NCBI GenBank assembly: GCA_032719365.1
Contig: CM064864.1
Location: 6,432,183-6,496,182, forward strand
Source of the DNA: Prinsepia uniflora
Lineage: Eukaryota > Streptophyta > Magnoliopsida > Rosales > Rosaceae
Direction of reading: 5' to 3'
DNA length: 64,000 nucleotides
Position 1 is the stretch's first letter. Each line of letters opens with the position of its first letter. The position numbers were made by a program, and so were the translations under genes. The notes under the pieces were generated by a model that worked only from the letters and a program-made list of their open reading frames with translations, did not search any database and was not told the origin of the DNA. Below, piece after piece: positions 22,301-31,795 of this stretch.

Positions 22301-23821
22301 CACGACATGCGCCAGATAACCCTGGCATCCCTTCCGTAGAAGTTTGGTAGCAGTAAGTGACGAAATCACTTCAGGAGGCGAACCATCACGTTCCCCCTGA
22401 AAGATAACTTCCGGCAAACCCGGGCTCCGCAAAATTACTTGCTTGCTACAGCAGTCGATGAGCGATCTGTGCTCCGACAGCCAATCCATCCCTAGGATTA
22501 TATCGAAGTCGTGGATATCCAGAATAATTAAGTCTGCTGGTAAATCCACATCCTCAATTCTTACCGGGCACCTCCGAATCACCTGATTCACAAGGTACAC
22601 GGTACCCATCGGGGTGCCAACACCCATTTCGCAATCTAAGGCTGATACCACACAATCAAGCAAACCAGCACAACTCCTCGAAATAAAAGAATGTGTAGCC
22701 CCCGCATCCATTAATACACGTACAAGAAAATTAAGGATATGTAGTGTACCTGTGACCACGCCTGGAGCAGTCCTCGCCTGCTGCTGGGTCATTGCAAACA
22801 CTTGGGCCCTCGGCCCTCCGTTCCGTCCGCGCCCGCGCGCGCCACGTCCAGCACCACGGTCACCTCCCTGACCGCGACCTCCGTTAGTGTGGGACGCCGT
22901 GCTCTGCACCACACTCGAGCCCCCAGCGTCGTTGTTTTTGGACAACTGCGGACAATCGCAGGCATAGTGGCCTTCCTCTCCGCAAGCAAAACAAGTTACT
23001 GGCCTTGGCCTGCCCGAATGCCCACCAGTTGCACCACTCCAAGATGAGTGCTGCCCAGAATTGTGTCCAGATCCTCTGCCCTGAGAGCCTCCACGTCGAC
23101 CCGACCAGCCACGACCCTTGAAGGATGAGGGTGCTCCTCTGTAGCTCCCTCCCCTGTTGTTCTTCCGGCCTGATGGCCCATGATGTGGGCGATCCTGACG
23201 TCGCCCCTCCCCCGAAGGTTGTCGTGATTGGTGTGCCGCCAGACTGGCCTCGACACGCACCGCTGCGTCGACCATATCCCTCAGAGAAGCATGAGTGGTA
23301 GCAGTCACACTGGCCCGGATCTCCCCTCGGAGTCCAAGCTCAAACCGCTGGCATTTGTCCTCCTCCGTGCTTACGAATGAGGCAGCGAACCGGGAAAGTC
23401 TCCCGAATGTTTGCTCGTAGTCTGAAACAGACATGTCACCCTGCTCCAGCCGCAGGAATTCCGCCTCTCGCGCCGCGCGAAAGGATCGCGGGTAGTACTG
23501 GTCCAGAAACCTGGAACGAAAAGCTTCCCAGGTAGTGGTATGGACAGACCACCCGGACATTTCGAGTCCATGCCACCACTGGTAGGCTCCTCCCTCCAGT
23601 AAGAAGGCCGCCAGAGTCACTCGTTCGCCCGGAGGGCAGTGCATCACCGAGAAGATCCTCTCCCACTTGGTGATCCAGTCGTGAGCATCCTCGGGGTTTG
23701 ATCCCCCGCAGAAAGGAGTGGCTCCCAAACGTTGAGCCCTTTCGATGCTCGCGCATTCCATCTCTCTTTCTAGATCCTCGTCCGTTCGAGTATGCGGAAT
23801 TCTCCTAGGAGGCATAACCAA
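19370..23821 (-). CDS. gag-pol: Gag-Pol polyprotein with chromodomain, Ty3/Gypsy Tekay clade
   Basis: One intact 1483-residue frame encoding all retrotransposition proteins. Gag core spans about 45-170 (W53, QWWHGLEM 81-88). A CCHC zinc knuckle has C277, C280, H285, C290. Protease has DAGATHSF at 372-379, with Ala instead of the usual Ser/Thr after the catalytic Asp. Reverse transcriptase spans about 560-740, with the first catalytic Asp 644 and FIDD at 706-709. RNase H has D855, E892, D917 and D960. Integrase has a zinc finger (H1069, H1076, C1106, C1109) and the D1139, D1200, E1236 triad with exact 35-residue spacing. The C-terminal chromodomain is about 1434-1481 (PVQILD...WRN...EEATWEPE). 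The first ATG gives MVMPPRR; the related copy A2 keeps only the second in frame, so Met3 is the likelier start. No stop or frameshift separates gag from pol, so processing by the element's protease is expected. It acts in cytoplasmic particles and then the nucleus. Confidence 0.97.
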   Translation of the reverse strand: MVMPPRRIPHTRTDEDLEREMECASIERAQRLGATPFCGGSNPEDAHDWITKWERIFSVMHCPPGERVTLAAFLLEGGAYQWWHGLEMSGWSVHTTTWEAFRSRFLDQYYPRSFRAAREAEFLRLEQGDMSVSDYEQTFGRLSRFAASFVSTEEDKCQRFELGLRGEIRASVTATTHASLRDMVDAAVRVEASLAAHQSRQPSGEGRRQDRPHHGPSGRKNNRGGSYRGAPSSFKGRGWSGRRGGSQGRGSGHNSGQHSSWSGATGGHSGRPRPVTCFACGEEGHYACDCPQLSKNNDAGGSSVVQSTASHTNGGRGQGGDRGAGRGARGRGRNGGPRAQVFAMTQQQARTAPGVVTGTLHILNFLVRVLMDAGATHSFISRSCAGLLDCVVSALDCEMGVGTPMGTVYLVNQVIRRCPVRIEDVDLPADLIILDIHDFDIILGMDWLSEHRSLIDCCSKQVILRSPGLPEVIFQGERDGSPPEVISSLTATKLLRKGCQGYLAHVVSERVDTPVIDEIPVVCEFPDVFPEDLPGLPPSREIEFTIELLPGTRPISQAPYRMAPAELRELKTQLQELVDLGYVRPSTSPWGAPVLFVKKKEGSLRLCIDYRQLNKVTLRNQYPLPRIDDLFDQLRGAQCFSKIDLRSGYHQLRISEEDIPKTAFRTRYGHYEFLVMPFGLTNAPAAFMDLMNRVFRPYLDKFVIVFIDDILVYSRSARAHEEHLRLVLEKLRQEQLYAKLSKCQFWLSSIGFLGHVISTDGICVDPQKTEAVTNWARPTTVTEVRSFVGLAGYYRRFVEGFSKIAAPLTRLTRKGVKFIWDEQCDRSFQELKDRLTTAPVLALPDDSGEFVVFSDASLQGLGCVLMQTGKVIAYASRQLKTHELNYPTHDLELAAVVHALKIWRHYLFGATCRIYTDHQSLKYLFTQKELNMRQRRWLELLKDYDCTIEYHPGKANVVADALSRKSAGTIAHLGVVYLPLLVELRKAGVILGTDEHGALLASFHVRPVLIDRIIEAQLQDPILCIYRIEVDADGRQDFTIRDDGALVKLGRLCVPAVAELRAEILEEAHSSAYAMHPGGTKMYRTLRNHYWWPGMKKDIAEFVSKCLTCQQVKAERQRPYGAMQPLPIPEWKWDHITMDFVFKLPRTQSGVDGVWVIVDRLTKSAHFLPVLETYKPNRLAQLFVKEIIRLHGTPESIVSDRDPRFTSRFWRSLQATLGTNLRFSTAFHPQTDGQSERTIQTLEDMMRSCVLQFQDSWDTHLPLMEFAYNNSYQASIGMAPYEALYGRQCRTPICWTEVGERAAVGPEIMDLTMETVRVIKERLKVAQDRQKSYADRRIRDLEFEVGDFVFLKLSPWRGIIRFGRRGKLSPRFIGPYEIVERIGRVAYRLALPPELSRVHDVFHVSMLRMYVRDASHVLREQPVELREDLSFEEQPVQILDRKDKVLRRKTIPLVKILWRNQDVEEATWEPEAQMREQFPHLFL

Positions 23822-23932
23822 CTGTCAAGAGGCATAGATCAGAAAACAATATTCTTAAAAGTCGAAAAGTAACTAGTACTAATCGCTAGTCTAGCATGCA
23901 GACCAAAACCCTAGTACTGACCACAACCTAGT

Positions 23933-23944
23933 GCTCTGATACCA
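23933..23944 (-). promoter_or_regulatory. Primer binding site, tRNA-iMet (A1)
   Basis: On the element's strand TGGTATCAGAGC lies three bases after the 5' LTR end and is complementary to initiator tRNA-Met. Confidence 0.93.
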
Positions 23945-24247
23945 AGCTGACAGGACCCGCCCCGATCCCACAGGGACCACAAGGGGACGTGCCCTGCTCC
24001 CGTCTGACACCCAATAATTCATACCAATTTTAACCTCAAAACATTTAAAAGCATAAATAACCAAATTAAAGTCATACATAAAATCCGAATTAAACGAATG
24101 TCAGACAAGGGATATAATCCAAAATTACAAATTTGCGAGCACGACTCTAAAGTAATCCTGCGGGTACACCGCCCAGCAGGGGTTCAGGTACGCAGAAGTA
24201 GATCTATGCCTCAGCCTCTGGTTCCTCCTCTACCTCAGTTTCCCGAC

Positions 24248-24892
24248 CTGGAGGGGTTATCAAACAGTAAGGGTGAGTGGACCGAAACACAAGTTTATGA
24301 AATCGTTTGATAAGTAAAACATATAATTTACCCCTCCGTTTTCCAAATATGCGTGCACCATAATTCCAAAATCATAAACCATATAATATGAACCATAAGG
24401 CATATAGCAAAACCATAACCATAATTTTAGTTGCTGCACTATACACCCCAATCCCGACATCCCTGATGTCTGACGTCCCTGACGTCCAATAGGTCACAAT
24501 CACAAGGCTACGCGTGCCACTCGGGTCTCAATTTCCGAGTTCAATCCCCGAACCCCGTTCGGGTACAGCATCCCCGATGCTTAGCGTCATAGACGCTGGA
24601 CGTACTAGACGTCCGTGACCTCTCCGGGGTACCTCATCCGGAGGAGACAATACAATATGGAAGGATCTATACAGTGCAGTAACAAATACATTTTATTGAT
24701 ATCCACATGCAAACATATATATATACAGAATCAATCATTAAGTTTCATCAAACGGGTCTCAAGCCCAAATACCGTGAAACGTGCCATAACCACATTTTCC
24801 ATATCATCAAAACCATCATTGTTTTAGCATGTGAATAAATAAAACCAGAAAACATTTATGCACACAAGGGTTTAAGAAAATGGCCCACTCAC
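24248..24892 (-). other. Intron-like unit in A1 5' LTR
   Basis: Bounded by GTGAGTGGGCC and by GGTCCACTCACCC followed by a T-rich tract and CTCCAG|G. It is 645 nt. The arms pair over GTGAGTGG/CCACTCAC, with one mismatch or wobble further in. Same architecture as in family B but half the length, because the minisatellite is missing. Confidence 0.45.
24455..24610 (-). repeat. 6-bp-stem/3-nt-loop inverted repeats in A1 5' LTR
   Basis: Reading on +: GACATC-CCT-GATGTC, GACGTC-CCT-GACGTC, then AGCATC-CCC-GATGCT and AGCGTC-ATA-GACGCT, plus a fifth with one mismatch. The words and order correspond to the set in family B although the surrounding sequence differs. The 3' LTR holds the same series at about 17085-17240. 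Confidence 0.75.
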
Positions 24893-26734
24893 AGTACAAT
24901 CCTGCTAGAAACCGAACGTATACCCTCGTCCTGGTACAAATGTACAATCCCTGTCAAATCCAAGTATTCGTAAAGGTCAAATTAAACCCCCAACATTCAA
25001 CCATGAAAGCCTAGGTCGAAACCGACCCGGGAAAGCCGCCCGAACGCGCTTCCCAAGGCAATAAACCTTATTTTGACCAACTTAATGATCTCCGATCGAC
25101 CCGAAACCACCGCCATTGGATCCGGATCGTCGAAACCTAAAGAATGGTGGTGGTCCCACCAGAAACACTGTTCACACGCGCCCCCACGCGCCGGTCAACG
25201 TGGCGGTCAACGCAGGAACAGTTCCTGCTGACGTCATCGCTGACGTCACTGCTGACGTCAGCATGACGTCATGCTGACGTCATCTGACAGCTGTCAGGTC
25301 TGACGTGTCAGACTCTGACAGGTGCCACGTGTCAACATCCAATTGGTCCACCTCACTGATCTGTCAGACCACGTGTCAGATCTGACATGTGCCACGTGTC
25401 AGCACGGCACTGATCCACGTCACTGACATGTCAGTGACACGTGGCAGTCCCTGACTGGTCCACGTCACTGACATGTCAGTGCTGACTGTGCACTGACATG
25501 TGACACGTGTCGGCTCACGGTTGGTCCACGTCATCTGACAGGCTGACAGGGTGCCACGTCAGCACCACTGTCCTCAGACGGGTTGACCCGTTTTCCTGCA
25601 ACTCGGGTCGATCAGACCCGCGATCATGACCCGGTTGCCATTCCTTCATTTCTGAATCATTTTCATTCCTTCCAATTCCTAATTACTCGCCTTAAATCCT
25701 AGATTAGTTCCACGTAATTAAAATTGAGAAAAACGGATTGAATCGAAGGCCTACCTCGAAGAACAGCCCTGGCCTCCCGTCGCCGTTTTGCTACCTCCCT
25801 GAGCTCTACCGGCCACGAGATCGATTCCAGAAGGTTCCTGGATGTTCCTAGAGTGGATTAGGATTGATCACTGACCAGTTTAAACGTGGGAAAAGATTTA
25901 CCAGAAATCTGGGTTGAAACCGCCACGGGTTTCCCCTGCTTCCTTCCGCGCCGCCGTCTGCCGCCGTCCACCGCCGTGCCTCCGTCCTTCCCCGTGAGTC
26001 CAGCAACACACAGACACAAAGAGTGGGTAGCTGGCTGGGATACTTTGATCGAAATGGCTGAAAGTGCTCTGCGGGTATGAATTATAAAGAAATGGAGGGA
26101 AGGAAATGGATGGCTCAGATTGAATCTCCAGATTAGATCAAGGGCTGAGATCTGATCTGGGGTTTTCAATCCAAAGGCTGAAATTTAAAGCTGGTTCAAA
26201 TGTTTAATTAATCCAATAGTGGATCTGATCCAATCTAGCCAATGGGTGAGTGACACTTGTCACTCACCAGGTGTCCTCCAACCAGATTTCCTGAATATAA
26301 TATTCGACACGAAAACCGAGACACGAACTTCCCGAATTCACGTTTCTGACCATAACTTCCTCGTACGAAGTCCGATTTCGGCGTGCCGCCTGTCTACGGA
26401 CTCAGGACGTCGAGGCCTACCCAACGGTCCTTGAGTCAACTGAAAATTAGTTGTCAAAAGAAAAGTCAACATTTTCCCCCGAGAGTCCAAATTACGGTAA
26501 TGCCCCTGAACTTCCGATAGCCATAACTTTCACCCTGATCGTCCGAATCGGACGTGCCACCTGTCTATGAACTCGTGACGTCCCGAACTACGTCACGGTC
26601 ATAGGTTAAAGTCCATTTAGTTCATCAATCAAAAAGTCAATAATTTGACCATACCATTCTCAAGGGTAAAATCGTCAAATCACACATTAAATTACAAAAT
26701 GAGAATCCTCGAATTTCCGGGGTGTTACATTCGA

Positions 26735-28972
26735 GCTTGAGTTCATTGGGTTAGAGGTGAGATTGTACGAAATTAATCTTGTAGAAATGATCCTTACACT
26801 CTCACGATACTCACTGTGTTAATTAATTTGAAAAACAGGGTCGAAATCTATGAACCCGAATCGGAGACCCGTCGAGGATCGATCGAGTGTCGTGAGGATT
26901 TAGACCACGATTCGAGAAATTGAACTTGCAGAACTTAATTAAAGTTGGATTGGAAGGAATCAGTTGAAAGAACGGATCGAATTGAGGTTAAATTGAATGA
27001 GATTGAATCGGGTCTGTTCGCGGGTTTTTCAACCCGTTTACCAGACAAACGGGCGAAGGGGATGACTGTGCTGGTACTGTAGCTGGCGCGTGGCTTCCAC
27101 GCGCAGCCTCTTGCGGCGGCGCGTGGGGGCGCGTGATTGGGAATCTTGAGGTGAGGTCAACATGACTTCTGTCCTATTTAATGTAACGGACATTTTGGAA
27201 TTGGTTTCGTGTCGATCGGACACCGTCTCGATATTGTTCGGGATGTCCGAAGGTTTTAAAATAAGTTTAAAAATAAGTAAAAATTCGGGAAAATTACGGG
27301 ACTTTGATAGGATGTTAATGATGAGGTTAGTGACCCTCTAATGTGATTTGGACAGGATTGGGAGTCCCGGTGATAGTGGTGTGGCCCGGGAGGGCCGGTG
27401 GCACGCGTATCGAGGCACACGGTTAAAACGGTCTGTGAGTGGACTTTGGTTTTATAAATTCTATGCATGCTTAAATGTTTTATATGGATTATGGTTGTGA
27501 TTGTGTGATGTTGATTTGGTTGTTGGTAAATTGTACGGTTTCACGTATTTCGAGGCGATTTACGTACTTGCACGTAAATCGAGGTTTTCCGGTTTTACAT
27601 GGATTTTCCATATTTATGACTTGGATATAATGTGATGAAATGGTTTTGAAATTGGAAATATGAACTCGGGCTTGAGGCCCACTTGTTTTGGAAATTTCGG
27701 ACTTGGAGTCCATTTGAGAATCGGGCCGGGGGCCCAGTTGGTTAATGAAATCGGGTCAGGGGCCCAGTTGGTATGAAATCGGGCTGAGACCCATTTGAGT
27801 TATGTTATCGGGCCAGGGGCCCAGTTGATTTACGAATTTGGGCCGTGGGCCCAGTGGGTTTATAAGTCGGGCTGCGGGCCCAGTTGGTTTACAAATCGGG
27901 TCGTGGGCCCAGTGGTTCATAAAATCGGGCATGAGGCCCAATTGGATTATAATGGTGATTTCGGGTCAGGGACCCTATATTTAATAATTGTGATTTTGGG
28001 TCAAGGACCCTAAATGGAATTATGTGGTTTTATGGAAATTTCGGGCAGGGCCCAATGGTAATAATGTGATAAAAGGATTTAATAAAACTGTTTTTCCATA
28101 TACCATCTGGATACAAGGATATATGATGGTCTCCTCCAGATGTCTGGGACACTGGGGAAGTCACGGTGCATTGCCTGCGAGGGGTCATTATACGGAGCAG
28201 CCGGACCGTATGATGACTCAGGAGCAGGATTGCTATGATTGACGTCAGGGACGTCAGACATCAGGGATGTCAGATATATGGACCCGGAGAGACCCCGGGC
28301 AGCACGCGTAGCTTATGAAACCGTGAGATATGACGTCAGGGACGTCTAGCGTCTGGGACGCTAAGCATCTGGGATGCTGGTGATGGTAATGGTAAAATAT
28401 GGATTAATGAATAAAATGGCTTATTGGTTGGATATGTGTTATGTGGTAAAAATGGATTATTGGTTATGAAATGGTATGTCGGGTCAGGGACCCTAAATGG
28501 TTTTGGATTTTTGAATTGATGTTCATCTATGGTCGTGGGTGGTGACCCACATGGTTTTAATATGTATGGTGGTGGTATTCCACGGTTTTGGGCTGAGTTC
28601 CCACACTTGGTTTTTGGTTAACGGTTTTCGGGCTAAGGCCCTAATGGCTCGGTTGAGCAAACGTTTTGGTTACTGGTTTTTGGTGGCATGCATACGTTTT
28701 TATTGGAGGGCATAAATGTCTTATAAATGTATTTGGTAAACTTATTGGTTTTTGTCCACTCACAGCTTTTGGTTTTAATGCCCTTCAGGTTGATTACGGA
28801 TGCGATTGCAGCAGAGACTGGGACATTGCACACCTCCTCCATCGGTCCTTGCGCACTCTGGATGGCCCGTTTGGGCAGTAGCTCTTGGTTATCCCTTGTC
28901 TGACACCCCTTGTTGGACGGGAGCAGGGCACATTCCACGGTAATCCCGGGGGGATTGGGATGGGTCCTGTCA
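26735..28972 (+). repeat. 3' LTR of B1, second part
   Basis: Resumes at GCTTGAGTTCATTGGG exactly where the 5' LTR would continue and ends GGTCCTGTCA. It contains CTGTGAGTGGAC (27433-27444), the minisatellite with one extra unit, the mini inverted repeats and the CAG|G acceptor (intron-like unit 27435-28788). Confidence 0.92.
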
Positions 28973-28977
28973 TTTAG
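28973..28977. repeat. Target site duplication TTTAG (right) of B1
   Basis: Matches 9005-9009 exactly. Confidence 0.9.
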
Positions 28978-29486
28978 TGCCCCCAGATGTGTAATTCCTG
29001 GGTAGACATCGGATGTGTAATTCTCAGAGGGACTCCGGATGCGTAATTCCCGGAGGGACCAGATGTGTAATTCCCGGTGAGGCTGGATGTGTAATTCCCA
29101 TCAGGATGATAACTCTGAATGTGTAATTCTCAGAGGACCCTCGGATGTGTAATTCCCGAGTTATGTGCTTTATTTTATGATAAAATGGTTTCGTGAAATG
29201 ATTCATATGTTTGATTCTATGCATGCATGGTTTGATAAACTGGAGAGTAAATGATGTATTTTGAAATGTGTTTTAAATGATATTATTTTTGTCCACTCAC
29301 ACCCTTTCTGTTTTGATGACCCTTCAGGCCGTGGCACGAGATTCGGGGCAAATCGAGAGGCGGAGGCATGAGCAGAAATCGATCCAGTCATCCCTTGTCT
29401 GACAGGTGTTGAGAGGTAGTTGACTTGTCAGACGGGAGTAGGACCGGACACGGTTATCAAAGTCCAGTTGGGACAGGTCCTGTCAG
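28978..29486 (+). mobile_element. Solo LTR, family E, 3' portion
   Basis: Continuation of the LTR split at 9009. It opens with seven units of a GGATGTGTAATTCCCGG minisatellite (28983-29160). Then come GTCCACTCACACC with a pyrimidine tract and CCTTCAG|G (AG at 29326-29327), a stem-loop GTCTGACA/TGTCAGAC (29397-29433), and the terminal GGACAGGTCCTGTCA. The GGTTT duplication follows at 29487-29491. Confidence 0.88.
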
Positions 29487-29491
29487 GTTTT
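29487..29491. repeat. Target site duplication GGTTT (right) of E1
   Basis: Matches 7368-7372 exactly. Confidence 0.85.
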
Positions 29492-31433
29492 ATCAGAAAT
29501 AATTAATCAAACTATTATGTTCTGTTTATAAAACTCATCAAATTAACTGAAATGAAAAAAATCTCAAATTGAAAAAATTATATCAAACTCTACAACACCC
29601 AATCTAGAATTTAGCAAAACTCTGTCAAATTCTATAAATCTCAATACAAAAATTTACAAAACTTTGTGATATAACTTTATATAATTTCATCATTAACTCT
29701 ATAAAAGTTAATATAAATCGATAAGAATCAGTCAAATCTATAAAAGTCAATAACTTCAACAACTCTACAATTATCTCTATAAATCTAAGTTCAATACGGT
29801 CTCTATAAATCACAAGCTCTTCCACCATCACCCTACCTAAATAACCCCACCATAAATATGCTCATATTTGAATCATCATACATATAGTAGCGGATGTGGA
29901 TCTAATGGATATATTTGTATAGAGTTGAAAGGGGACTATATATAGCATTTTACACTATGATGAAGAGGTCCAAGGTAAACAATGAATTGTAATGTACATT
30001 ATGTACTTCTCTAGCTCTCTGTTTTTTTTCGCTCATCTTTCATATATATCATGTATTTTCAGTATTTTAAAAGAAATAAGATCGTAGTTTCATCTTCCTA
30101 AATGATTAATAGCAGTAATATGTCTCATCTTTTAATTTCAATTATGTTATTAAAATTAAAGATTATGTTATATATGTTGGTAATAATTTATTAATTTATT
30201 TGTATTTTTACTTTTCATATTTATCGTATATATATATATATATTCTTCATATTATTCTCGTATTTGTATTTTTTATAATACGCTTAAAATCTCCTATATT
30301 TTGTTTCCAAACTATAATTTTTTTTTTTTACCAAATAGGAATAAAAATGTTTATACATTGGTGGTTAATCTAACATTAAATAATCAAATGTAAGCAAATA
30401 AGTTTTAAGCCCTAGCCTCATCTTCAAAAGAAATCTACCTTCAAGAAAAATTTCTTCGACTGATTTTTTTTAGGAAGGGGACTTCACCCTGGTATCCATA
30501 ATTGAATAAATCGGATAATTCAAGTGACTTTTGTGTCGATTTCACCCAAATTTGTTCGTCTTTAAACTTCATTTTATTATCTATCGTCATTGTGTCGATT
30601 ATGATCTCATGTTTTGGCGTCCTGACGAGTACGATTGTTGGTAAAACTCTTGTCTTCGTGAACTTGATCTACCTTCACGGGTTTTTTACTTATGATGCGG
30701 TTTGGTAGGTTTTGATCGAACCATCGCGGTCCTCCATTGGTGGTAGTGTCAATCATGTGGATTAAAACATATGTGATATGGGTCGATGGGATTCATGTCG
30801 CCTTCGGAATTTCGCCGAGATGGTAATAAAGGAAGTGATTGACAATGAAAATGGTAGAAGCTAGTGGCCCATTTGTACATTTTGTTGGGTTACTTATTTT
30901 TTTCTTTTTAGTTTGCTTTGTGCAAATCAATTCATCAACTCTTATATTCAGATTGACTGTGTTAGATTTTCCCCTTTGTGGGATAGGAATGATTAGTTGT
31001 TTGGATAACAATGTTCTTGAGGATACTTACGAGATTCAAGTTATATTATTTTGAGCGTTGATTATTTCCTTTAGATCGTTTCGACAGATATCGAGCCTGG
31101 TCATTGGAGGTATTTACCCATGATTATTGCCAAACTATTACAGTATAACTTATTTTTATTTTGTATCTTAATTCTATTAATTAAATTTCGCATATTCTAA
31201 AAAAACATTAAATAATCAAACAAATAGAAGAAAAAATCAGAAGTAAAAGTTTGATACATATATTTATTTGTCAACAAAAGTGCATTTCATTTCATTTCAA
31301 GTGAAAATTATATGATCTCTGGTTCTGAGTTTTGACATATAGTCTATAGGGAAAATTGTAAAACAAAACTTGACTGAAGAAATTAATTTGATTTCCTTAA
31401 TATCTCTGGATTATTATTCTCGAGACCTCTTAA
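29492..31433. other. AT-rich intergenic DNA
   Basis: No supported gene. About 29530-29850 is rich in AAATCTATAAA/ACTCTATAAA words. About 30480-31080 is less AT-biased and has two short frames of ~70 codons with no recognisable motif. The last part is the presumed 3' UTR of the acyl carrier protein gene. Confidence 0.55.
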
Positions 31434-31758
31434 TTAAGTTGAATCTGATTTGACTTTCTCGATCAGATCAGCAGCATCTTGAACGGTTGCGATGTTCTCA
31501 GCTCCTCCTTCTCCAACAGACACACCAAACTTCTCCTCCAAAGCCATCAGGATTTCAACCTGTTTCATATTCATCACATAATTATTATCAATATTAGAGA
31601 CTAATTAAACTAATTAGTCAACCAAATGAATGATTCAATGATTGAATGGACCTATATGATAAACTGGTATTTCCGTAGAGGAGTCGATTGGGGTATCGAG
31701 TTAGGACCATATGTCACTTGATTGATATTTTCGTTCCTTTTCAAATTTCTAAATTTAC

Positions 31759-31795
<37 letters not shown>

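Larger units (their letters stand above)
16578..26729 (-). mobile_element. Complete Tekay-type Ty3/Gypsy chromovirus (A1)
   Basis: A full-length 10,152-bp autonomous LTR retrotransposon on -. In its own orientation: 5' LTR 26729-23948, tRNA-iMet primer site 23944-23933, one uninterrupted gag-pol frame 23821-19370, polypurine tract 19348-19337, and 3' LTR 19335-16578. Perfect 5-bp TTCGA duplications flank it. By eye the LTRs differ by only two substitutions (near 18927 and 18955, versus 26329 and 26347) and one 24-bp indel in the TGACGTCA tract. With an intact polyprotein this means a very recent, possibly still mobile insertion. The C-terminal chromodomain and domain order place it with the Tekay/Del chromoviruses, which are thought to target chromatin. 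It landed inside the 3' LTR of B1. Confidence 0.95.
23948..26729 (-). repeat. 5' LTR of A1
   Basis: 2782 bases. On the element's strand it holds the CGCG boxes and TGACGTCA tract (25229-25563), the donor-like ACT|GTGAGT (24894-24887, intron-like unit 24892-24248), mini inverted repeats (about 24610-24455), and the CTCCAG|G acceptor with a CCACTCAC branch-like block. It ends GGTCCTGTCA next to the primer site. The extra 24 bases relative to the other LTR are two further TGACGTCA units. Confidence 0.93.
9010..28972 (+). mobile_element. Family B non-autonomous LARD-type LTR retrotransposon (B1), hosting A1
   Basis: A complete LTR element on +. It comprises a 5' LTR 9010-12320, tRNA-iMet primer site 12324-12335, non-coding internal region 12321-15474, purine tract just before 15475, and a 3' LTR starting at 15475 and ending at 28972 after interruption by A1 (16578-26729 plus duplicated TTCGA). 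Without the guest it is about 9.8 kb. Long LTRs (3.3 kb) around a 3.2-kb internal region without gag or pol are the definition of a Large Retrotransposon Derivative. By eye the two LTRs differ at roughly a dozen bases plus one ~30-bp minisatellite unit, so insertion is recent. It must borrow proteins; LTR layout and primer site point to Tekay-like family A as a helper. Flanked by TTTAG duplications. Confidence 0.9.

Noticed and set aside
28983..29160. Regularly spaced GTAATTCCCGG repeats that could be mistaken for a CRISPR array
   Set aside because: Units are degenerate and the spacers are related, all inside an LTR of a plant genome; it is a minisatellite.
30502..31054. Two ~70-codon hydrophobic frames
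   Set aside because: T-rich DNA naturally translates into Leu/Ile/Phe-rich peptides; no start context or homology recognised.
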